Shown: piece by piece, positions 55,260 through 64,000 of the stretch
Position numbering within the stretch: position 1 is the stretch's first letter
How the letters are laid out: every line of letters starts with the position of its first letter
Assembly (NCBI GenBank): GCA_014529385.2
Contig: CM043968.1
Location: 21,879,484 to 21,943,483, forward strand
Source of the DNA: Adiantum capillus-veneris
Taxonomy: Eukaryota; Streptophyta; Polypodiopsida; Polypodiales; Pteridaceae
Length of the DNA stretch: 64,000 nucleotides
Reading direction: 5' to 3'
Translations under genes and position numbers: made by a program
Notes under the pieces: generated by a model
Seen by the model: the letters and a program-made list of their open reading frames with translations, nothing else
Database searches by the model: none
Told to the model about the DNA's origin: nothing

Positions 55260-55858
55260 GTAAATAATCACGGTTAGTTACAGCTGAGTATTTTTTTCAA
55301 CTTTTTACAAACTTGGCTTCATAGGCTTGAAGTATATACCAAATACATGCTCTGGTGAAATATGGACTCATTTGGATGCATAGGGTGAAAATGGGAGCAT
55401 ATTTTGACTTTAGGTCTCTGAAACAGTAGATATAAAGGAAATTTGAGATTTTAAGCTCCAAATTGGTTCAAATTTGGCTAGTGGGCTTAACACATCAGGT
55501 ACTTTGGATGTATGATGGCAAAATATCAAAACTCCCCAATTTTGGCTAGAAAGTAAATAATTGCAATTATTAACTTTTCTACCAAAATCAATATTTTTTG
55601 GTACAATTTGGTTATAGGCATTGTATAGACCCTGTGTATGAGATATGAGGTGATTTGGATCAAGAAATGTTTTCTATAACCCAAAAATTGGCTTGCAAAG
55701 ACTTCTTTGCGTTTTCTGGCAATTTTCCAAGTTATAGGTACTCATTTTGGCTCATACTTGATTTTTGGCATGTAATAGGTGTGTACACATGATAGGTGAG
55801 GTGATGATACAGTTTCCAAGCAAACATGATGCAAAAGTAAATAATCGTGATTATTTAC
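55260..55858. repeat. Three palindromes at ~285-bp period before the 3' module, element D
   Basis: Dyads at 55260-55281, 55553-55574 and 55837-55858, related to GTAAATAATCG plus its reverse complement; the last is symmetric except at the central base pairs. Spacings are 293 and 284 bp. The position and period match the element 1 array, but the sequence is unrelated. Confidence 0.88.
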
Positions 55859-57255
55859 AACAGTGACAAATTTTTTGCAAAGCTTGCAAATTTTGACCTA
55901 GACACATTCTATACACCTAAAACAAGTCTCAAATTGAATTTGGTCAAGTTTGGTCATGCCGGCATCACTTTGTGCTTTGTCGACTCTGAAATCATTATTT
56001 CTTGTGACTACACTGCCTGTTGGGTTGGTCAGTCAACTTTGAGGCTTTGCACTTGTCCGCAACATAGTCGTGAAGCAACTTGTCCAATTCTGGCTCATTT
56101 GGAGTCAGTTTGACCCCGTGTATCGAATTTGACGCTTTGTAGACTTTGAGCCGTTTTCTGCTTTTTGAGGGATTTGCTTGATTGTTTTCACTAAAGCAAT
56201 CATATACATTGTATATGAACCTCGTAGGCAAGTTGTCTGTGGAGTCAGATCGGAATTCTGGCATCGGCCAAAAACCTAGATTTTTCTATTGGGGACCCCT
56301 TGACCCCCGTCGAATGGTCAACTGATGGTATAGAAGGGTTCTATTATGTTAGGGCATGCTCTAGTTCAAATCCCATCTTATTTGGTTGAGCTGACAAGCC
56401 GCTATGGTCAGTTTTTTGGTCGTAGGTCTTTGTGCACTGCTCGGTTTTTAGGGTTTTTTCTAGGGGTTTAGACTAGCTATTGGCCATACAAAATGGATCA
56501 TTGACAATTAAATAACTTACCTCTCATGTCTCGTGTGAGACAGCATTAAAAACGGGCAATTGTGGACTCCGAAAAAGACGCGCGAAAGAGGTCAAAATCT
56601 CTCTCTACAAAGGCTGCAATAGCCTACTTTGGATATCTATACCCGGACTTCCCGAACCAATTTTCCCTAGATTCCCCCATTAGTCCTACTAGGCCGTGAA
56701 ATATATGTTAGACTCAAAAATTTCCTTGATCGGATTCCTGTAGCTCATTCTGCAAGAATTTTGCAAAAGTAAGCTTGGCCGCCTAATTTAGGCTTCCCGC
56801 TTCCATCTTCTGATTTCATTGAAAATTTTTGTGCTTGTCCGTCTTGTCTTTTTTTTCACCATCGTGTCTTCCATTTTTCCACTGACCTTCCCTGCTATTC
56901 ATTATTAATTTTTGATCTGTTTATTTGAAAAAATCAAAGAAAATAGCAAAATGCTCTTAAAAAAGTAAAGTGAAAATCCAATAATTGAGAAAATCCATTG
57001 AAAAACGCAGCTTTATTGTTTTTTGTTGGATTTTTCTATTTTTAAGTCTCATTATCAATAAAAATGATGAAAAATAACCAAAAAGGACTATTTTTTTAAT
57101 GATTTTCGGATAGTATATACACTATTTACACTCATCGGGAAGATATTATCAGTAAAGTTTCCCTTGATGTGATTAATTATAAGGGTATTATTAGGTAATT
57201 TTGCAAAAAATGACACGTTAACATCGAACTCTTTTTCTCCCAAACATTGCCCTTG
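55859..57255. other. Element D spacer, no gene
   Basis: Non-coding. Distantly similar to 27767-29330 of element 1, including TTATAAGGGTATTATTAGG near 57178 versus TATAAGGGCATATTTACTT near 29243. Interrupted at 57260 by a 2.8 kb insertion. Confidence 0.6.
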
Positions 57256-57260
57256 ATTAC

Positions 57261-59336
57261 TGTGAGGTCCCCACCCCACCGTATCAACGGCAGATCTGAT
57301 GGTGAACCTGGTGGCCACTAGATCTATAGCGGAAGCAAACAAGCGGTTAAGGGTTCAACTAGCGAACAATCTCTCATCATAAAGTGAGTCGAGTTCGAGC
57401 CTACTAGCAATGAGTCTAGCTCCACCTCGCAGGGGAAGCGTACTTAACCTATCTAGCAATCCTAAGACCCACCTTCCAAGAGGAGAGAAACCTCAAGTGC
57501 CTTTTTCCCCATGTTTCAGAGGCACGTACATTTGAGACTTCGCCGCTCTAGGGGCAATGAGTATTACTAGTATCGATTTAAACACTATGGGGATAGAGAG
57601 TTCCTGACTAATCCGGACCACCCTTCTCAAAGGCATTGGCAACCTGAGCCAAGCCCCCACTTTCCACCCCCACACTCACACTTCCTTGTGTGTCCTAATT
57701 ACTACCACAATGATTGTTCAACATAAACATTCCTTGATTCCGAATCACAATGTTCGTTAAGACAGTCCTTCAATCAGTATTGCAAAGCGGCACCAAGACA
57801 GAGTTCTAGTAAAAATTCTACTCAAATTTATTCATTAAAATTCCAATGTTCTGGAGGTACAACATCCCCCTCCATCGAGAGTTTACTCCTCCCGTTGTCA
57901 CCTAGCTGCCCATACAACTAGGTATGTCCACCGCATAGAAAGCACGACATGGACATTCCCACTGCTTAACCAGCAGAGGTGGGTCCCCATCACTTAACCA
58001 GCAAACGTGGGTATCCACCGCTTAACTAGCAGTCGTGGATTCAAGAGCCCTTAACCAGGAACTCTGCCCCCTGTGATCAGGAGGGGGTTCAGGACTAATT
58101 CAACATTGAAAATAGAATGAACATGCTGAGCTAAATTTTCCCTAGCATGCATTCTTTCCTATTGCAAACAGTATATCCGTCAATCATTTCTTTCCTACTT
58201 TAGACTTTAATATACAAATGAATTCAAATGCCGAGGTTTCCGTCGGATTTCTCCAACATGTTTGGGGATATGTTCTTTCCTAGCTAAACGTGTGCAATTT
58301 TAAATTAAACAACTTGAATAAAATTGTGACCTACCTCTTCCATTTCTTCGCGGATGGCTCGTGAGATGGCCGGTGCTTGTTCGTCCATAGGATCTTTTTC
58401 TTTCCCATTCACATTGCTCGTTCCCGCCTCGTGGTCGTGGGCACCACCGAAGAGAGTTCTCTTAACCGGGGTCATTTTATACTCACTACTTTAAATGATA
58501 AACTTGAAGAAAAGAGCTAAGGTCCAAGAGCATCATAACAATCCAAATGACGGATTAGAATCATTGAAAAATCCTCCTTATGCAAGAGGGTTAGATTTTT
58601 CCTTCGAGACATAGTAATTTTATGGGTAATACTTTACTTGTCCTATGGGAACTAGCTCTAAAGTTAATCACTTGGCTTAGATGATTAAGAATTTCAGAAT
58701 TTTACTAATTAAATTACAAGAGAGATGAATTAAGCAAGTTCAAGCACTTTCCTAGTGCAATTAGAAAGATGCAGAATTACCGCATGCATAGGTGAGAGAA
58801 AATTCTCTTCTTAGTGGCTTAATGATGGATTAATTTTTGCATTAATCACATCTTAATGTATGAGAAAATTGAATCTATCTTAGTTACACCAATATTGAGT
58901 GTTAAGAATGAATTTTATCAAATCTACATCATTACCGGCTTGTCAATTAATTACTATGCTGCCTAGAGAGAGAAATCTCTTCTAATCATGCATTAATCAT
59001 TGATCAAGAGTGATGAATGGCTGCATAATTAGCTATTGGATGATGATTATGTAATGGAATATAGCTATGGAGATTTAGAGAGTAGCAATTGGGAATTATA
59101 GCTAGGATTAAGCATAGTAGACGAGGAATTAAGAGAATGATAAAGAGAATTACAGAAGAGCATAAATTAAATCATGATTACCGTGATTAGGGGCTGAAAT
59201 CCTCTTGATTTTATGATCCAAATGAGTTCTCAAGATGAGAATTCGGCAGCACTTCCCTCCTTGCTTCTCCTTCAAAAACTGTGTGTGCCGACAGCACTTC
59301 CCCAAGGTGTGTGTGTGTGTACTGGGTGTGTGTGAG

Positions 59337-59398
<62 letters not shown>

Positions 59399-60064
59399 AA
59401 CACTCTTAAATAGGCTCCTCCAAGCTGAAAATCGACCAGCCTTGCTATTTGCATCTGAATGAGCACTCAATTAATGCATGGCAAGTCTAGTTTCCTGCCT
59501 ACCAAGTGTTCAGTTAGCTACTCTAACTGGCTCTCACACTCACTCTCAAGCTTGGAAACTCTCCCACTACTCCCACAAGACAAGAGGGCGCCCCCTAACT
59601 GCTAAAGCAGGCTCTGAGTGTCCTGGGACCTGTTCCCACACAGCCTCGAGCCCCGGTGCCTCCCCGCACAACTTTAGGAAAAATTGGTTTTAGGCTAAAA
59701 CAACCCATACGAGTTGAAATTTAATGCCATAAATTGCTATACTAAGCTCTAACTAAGGCGTATTGGTCCAAGTACCCGCCATATTTAGCAGCCCTCAGGG
59801 TCCGAAAATGCATTTTTTCAAATTTGGGGTATGGGTACAGTTTTTTGAGACGATCAAAATTGGACGGGTCAAGTGACGAAAAACTTTCTATTTTTGGAAA
59901 TTTTTTACAAAAAATTATTTTAATTCACATTTTGAAGCTTTAAAACATTCTAAACATCATGGCACTGACAGAATTTGGAAAACTGCTAAAATTAGTAACT
60001 TTTTCCATTATGTTCATTTCATGGTACAAGGGTGCTCTTTTTGGTTGGGGTCAGAGACCTTACA
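57261..60064. mobile_element. 2.8 kb TG...CA insertion, probable solo LTR
   Basis: It is flanked by a 5-bp duplication ATTAC (57256-57260 and 60065-60069). It starts TGTGAGGTCCCC and ends GAGACCTTACA, so TG...CA ends with short inverted symmetry. No internal direct repeat, PBS, PPT or coding domain is seen. That fits a solo LTR of unusual length, or a non-autonomous element. A (GT)n tract lies at 59341-59396. Confidence 0.75.
59305..59397. repeat. (GT)n microsatellite
   Basis: GT-rich from 59305, then a pure (GT)n run from about 59340. Open frames across it on both strands are artefacts. Confidence 0.95.
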
Positions 60065-60321
60065 ATTACTTAGTACTTAGCGCCCTTCCACCCCTCCTAG
60101 ATGGGTACTCCGGGACGACTGTGTGTATGGGTTGAACAATCGTGTCTATGCATAGCCGTGGTTGGCTCTATCATGCTTTGAAGATCAATGCAATTCAAAC
60201 CATTATGCTCTGCAAGAGCTGTGTATTGAGTAATTAACCGAAGGGGTTCTGATGTCGAGGTTTGCTGCTAATGTCTTCCAAAGAGAAAATATTGTAGCTT
60301 GTGTGCTCTCTGTTTGATTGT
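60065..60321. other. Conserved 3' block of element D
   Basis: Matches 29380-29640 of element 1 up to CTCTGTTTGATTGT, then similarity stops abruptly at about 60321. The upstream pol of element D is not found, so D is truncated here. Confidence 0.6.
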
Positions 60322-61028
60322 ACCATCAGGATGTGTAGGGAGGCGTTGTAGCACGACCTAATTGCAACCCACAAAATTATCAAATCAGTGGATCGGCAAC
60401 CCAGCTAGGGCATGGAAGCACTAGCATAGGATGTATAGACATAGAGGATTCAAGGGATCCTTCTTCTCATCATAGAGAGAAGCGATGGAAAGGGCTTCCT
60501 CTAATCAACCACACATTCCTACTTGCATACAATCATGTGATTGAAATTAACCTGTCACATCAATCACTCTGATCACAACTCTTCATGACACAACTACACA
60601 AGCATGCAATTAACATACCTACTCCGCATTAGTGTGTCCATTCCGGTACATCCCCTCAATGTGACTACGTATGCACACACACTAACCGCACACCTTGTAA
60701 AGAGAGAGGAAGAGCAGGAAGGTATAGCCCTCATACGCCATGGCCAAAGGTGTGGATAAAAGAGATTAACTCAAAAAAGGGATTAGAGATCTACCATCAG
60801 ACTAATACAATCTCACTCCACATAATCAAACAAACAAGACTAAAAAGAAAGAAAGTGTATTTGATTATTAGAAATCAAGAGCTACATGGGCATGGAAATC
60901 CCATGAGCCTCATGACCATCCACTCTACAAAGAGGAGAACTCACCCAAGAATGAATTCTCATTAAGCATAGAGCTCTTTTATATCTTTGGGCCTCAAACC
61001 CTTCAACTATGGGATAAAGTTGAGCTTT
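60322..61028. other. Unidentified sequence between elements D and E
   Basis: About 700 bp with no gene, repeat partner or motif that I could identify. It ends at the start of the element E LTR; the five bases before it are GCTTT. Confidence 0.5.
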
Positions 61029-62009
61029 TGTGGGACGCATGTCTAACCTCACCATCCTATCTTATTGCAGTATTAGCGAGAACCACTATCAATTTGTCAA
61101 ACCATGGGACGAAGCTGACTCGACTAGTGCATAGAGTCTACAAGAGGTTGTCAATCTCTTAAAAAACAACTAACAACTCGTATCTAACTCAGGCTACACT
61201 CAAGTGACTGAAATCACAAAAAGCCTATCGCTCATCGGCAAGCAAATCACATCCGTTACAGCATCAAATGACATCCAAACGTAACAAAACTTCTAGGACA
61301 AGTTTACAAGACCTAAGCACACATGCCTATGGTCTCAAATACCACTTTAGGTCAAGTTCCAAAATCGCAATTATTAACAGCAGTGGATTTTTGACTTAGT
61401 CGTTTTTGACCTAAAGAATACCCCGCCTATGCTTAATTTTCGATTTAAAAGTGTAAATTCTTAATTATGATGAAATTAGGCCGCGGGTCGGCGATGCCAA
61501 AAGCTACAAAATACTGTGAATGGCTTACGTCAATGTGTAGAGCTCTTACCTGCGGTTGCAATGCAACAAACGCATTCGCAATGTGACAACCGGAGAGGAG
61601 TAGTAAGCACGAGAAGGAGAGAAGTGAGCGTCGTTATCTCACGATGTGTATTTCTTATCCAAAAACTTAATAAAATCTTTACAAAGTTGGCTTTTATATC
61701 TTAGCCAAGGTCTAAAATGTGTAATGTTCGGTGCCCAAGACCTTTGAGACTCCATACTTATTGTATTTGCAACTTAGGTACACTAAGTGACCTATGCTTT
61801 ACATCTTGGGACTCTTATTGAGCCCGTAACACGTTACAATTATCACAATGGCTAAATAAATCGAGAAATTACAATACATGGCCATTTTGGAAAAATGTGA
61901 AAAGTGTGTAACCCCAATCTTTACTACTTCTTCACTTTGATCTTCAATGTGCATCCATACGTCTTCAGTCTTTAGAAGCTTCTGTTAACTGACATTGACT
62001 CAGTTAACA
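61029..62009 (-). repeat. 3' LTR of element E (981 bp)
   Basis: It starts TGTGGGACGC and ends CAGTTAACA and is uninterrupted. It is the same family as the element D LTR and serves as the reference that reveals the Mutator-like insertion. It has the dyad-related AATCGCAATTATTAAC at 61363-61378. Confidence 0.85.
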
Positions 62010-62025
62010 TTCTCCCCTTCCTATT
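62010..62025 (-). other. Polypurine tract, element E
   Basis: On the minus strand AATAGGAAGGGGAGAA directly precedes the TGTTAACTG start of the LTR. Confidence 0.8.
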
Positions 62026-62947
62026 TTAGAGCCCGTCCTCGGGCACTATTTAAAAAGTGTCCTTGGAGGATGTGGAAGGTTTTGATTGGTTGTTGATGGG
62101 ATGATCTTCATGTTGTCGTTAGATTTTTTGATCAGGTTCAATTTGCTGCAACATCTTCATTGGTCCGAGTAGTCAATTTTGAGAGATGATGTTGCATTTG
62201 TCCGTTGTAATAGCATCATGATGAGGTTGTTGTTTATTTATGAAAAATGTGTAGAAGGGAAGTAGAATGCTGAGGTTCTAAATTAGGGTCGTATACCTGG
62301 ATGACCAAAGGAAAAAAACACAGCGGGAAAAAAGTGCCTTTGGTATATGCACATTATTGGAGTACTTATTAGCATGGGAAATATTAATAAAGTACTCAAT
62401 GGATTATTTGCTGATAGATATGGATTTAAAAAGGTAGCAAATTTATGTAATGGTAGCATGATGGAACGTTGGTTTGCCTGTTGTAGTCCATTCAAGGTGC
62501 ATAGGTGGAAGCAAAAGAGAGTGTCTAATGCATATGTCCAATGGTGGGACATCCTATTTATGCATACACAGAAATGCATGGAAAACAATATGCTGTGCAA
62601 GAAAGATTTTGAGGGGTTATTCAGAAAGATTGTGTAGCTATAAAAGCATGGCTTTGCAAGCTGGCACCCATTTAAGAATGGTTTTTTTTGAGGAGGATAT
62701 GTGCTCTTATCTTACTGTGCACTGTGCGTGAATGTTGGGCTCTACGACACTCCACCAATTGTAAGTTAATAGACTTCGACTCTTATGCTCATCTCATCTA
62801 GCATGAGCAACATGACTTTAGATATGCTCAACTCTTCCAGCTTGAGCATAAGCCTAGTAACTACGACTCTTAGCACAGAGTTTAATATGACTTGAAGCTT
62901 TGGGACTAATGCTTTGCTCATTTCATGGCTCAGCAGCCCGACTTTGA
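62026..62947. other. 3' non-coding region of element E
   Basis: No gene supported. A short part (62560-62610, GCATGGAAAACAATATGCTG) matches the conserved block of element 1 near 29501. No palindrome array and no coiled-coil module are present, unlike elements 1 and D. Confidence 0.6.
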
Positions 62948-63997
62948 CTATGCCAAAGAGTGTTTTTTGCACCCTGGCGACTTGGTTTTACACATTCTTG
63001 TGCTTACTACAAACATTTCTTTAGGTAAAAGTAAGCTTGAATCCTCAAAAAGAGGATTAGTGAAGGACCAAGTTGGCATTGAAGGTTTCTTTTGCCATAC
63101 CTGTTTTATCATCTTTGAATCTGCATTCACGTTGGTTGGGTTGTCCTTCTTTGACTGTGAAGACTCCATTGGTTGTTTGATTCTCCAATTAGGCATGTTG
63201 ATAGAAGTCTTTGATGTTGTTGGAAGCCTTTGTTCACTTTTGGCATCTAGCTTTTGACTAGGAGCATTGGAAGACTTAGGAATCCAAACCTCTTGATGAC
63301 CTTTGTAACTCCTTTGTTGACTTTGTTGAGCTTTAGGTCCTGCTGAGATGTTGAGATCTTCATGCAAGTCTGGTGTAGTTGCAGTTGGCTTGTGGTTGAC
63401 TGGTAGCCAAATCTTTGTATACCCTGTGTAGAATCCTTGTCCAAGAAGAACATTCTTTGAGATCCATCTTTGTTCTATATCCTTTTGTGAGTTGTGGTAG
63501 ACTTCAGCATCATTCAATGTTGTTCTGTTGTATACCTGCTTCTTAGGTATCCTAGGATATTATCAAGTTTGATACCTTGTGGGCCTTCTTTCTTGGGAGG
63601 GACTTGAAGTTACTTCATATGCTCTAACCTGTGGTTTTGGCACCCATATCTGTCTGTTACCTCCATAGTACTCCTGTGCCTTTAAGTTCCATTGTGATGT
63701 TATCCATCCCATGTGTTTGTTTTTCTGTGCTGATTTCTCGTCCTTAATCCAAGTTGGATCATTGGCTTTGACTAAATTGCTCGGAACAAACACTTGCTTG
63801 ACTTTCCTTTGCTTTCTTGAGTACTTTGGCTGATATACCTTTGCTTTTCTGGGTGTCTCCTTAGAGGTTTTAGTTGGGTTAGCAATTGATTTTAAGTCTT
63901 GAAAGCCTGACTTGCTTGAAGAAGCTGATCCATGAGGGTTCTTTGATGTAGAGGTATATGATGTCACACCTTTTGTGCTAATTGGTGGAAGTTCCAC
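62948..63997 (-). pseudogene. W-x-P-K repeat tail of Pol, element E (runs off window)
   Basis: Frames 63997-63563 and 63517-62948 are in one frame with a stop between. They are Lys/Ser/Gln-rich with repeated Trp motifs: KQVFVPSN, RQIWVPKP, TKIWLPVN, QEVWIPKS, KQVWQKKP. The same motif ends the second retropepsin ORF of element 1 (29812-30801), so this is its counterpart; the protease part would lie right of the window. The number of motifs is greater here. Function unknown; RNA binding or protein docking is a guess. Confidence 0.6.
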
Positions 63998-64000
63998 TTT

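Overview
This is plant nuclear DNA made almost wholly of nested, decayed transposable elements; I found no convincing intact host gene and no rRNA, tRNA or CRISPR. The evidence for a plant is Ty3/gypsy polyproteins of plant type, a tRNA-Asp-type and a tRNA-iMet-type primer binding site, a Tat-lineage gypsy fragment with a second RNase H, Mutator- and CACTA-like ends, SINE-like units and long GA/CT/GT microsatellites. A large-genome land plant (fern or gymnosperm) is plausible, but the sequence alone does not settle it.

Layout. (1) 1-11475 is the right end of one copy of a ~30.3 kb segmental duplication; the same DNA recurs at 30331-41793 with only about nine base differences plus GA-tract length changes. 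It holds gag-pol of gypsy element 1 on the minus strand, with a 2.0 kb non-autonomous LTR element inserted in integrase. (2) 11476-17421 is gypsy element A (gag, 5' leader, tRNA-Asp PBS, 5' LTR), cut at 11475 and inserted into (3) Tat-type element C (17422-22204). (4) 22205-43983 reads as one giant copy of element 1, ~21.8 kb: 3' LTR, polypurine tract, a 3' module of coiled-coil ORFs preceded by a palindrome array, a spacer, a second retropepsin ORF downstream of integrase, integrase (again with the nested element), RNase H, RT, protease, gag, a leader with four palindromes, PBS and 5' LTR. (5) 43984-47550 has an unidentified gene-like fragment, microsatellites, tandem SINE-like units and a CACTA end. 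(6) 47551-60321 is the 3' part of element D, with the same 3' module design but a different palindrome. Its LTR is split by a 4.3 kb Mutator-like element carrying a 75-bp palindromic satellite, and its spacer by a 2.8 kb TG...CA insertion. (7) 61029-64000 is the 3' end of element E, which has the same LTR family as D but lacks the 3' module.

The most interesting pattern is the family-specific palindromes. Element 1/A carries one dyad motif (AGACATCCTACG plus its reverse complement) four times in the gag leader, four times at ~284 bp spacing before the 3' module, and as a half-site in its LTR. Element D has the same arrangement before its 3' module with an unrelated dyad (GTAAATAATCG plus reverse complement), and a relative of it in the D/E LTR. 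A motif that switches between families while keeping its positions suggests a cognate binding system, perhaps an element-encoded recognition or anti-silencing factor, or RNA dimerisation/packaging sites. The second notable point is a Pol frame that runs past integrase into a second, catalytically intact retropepsin with a tail of W-x-P-K repeats.
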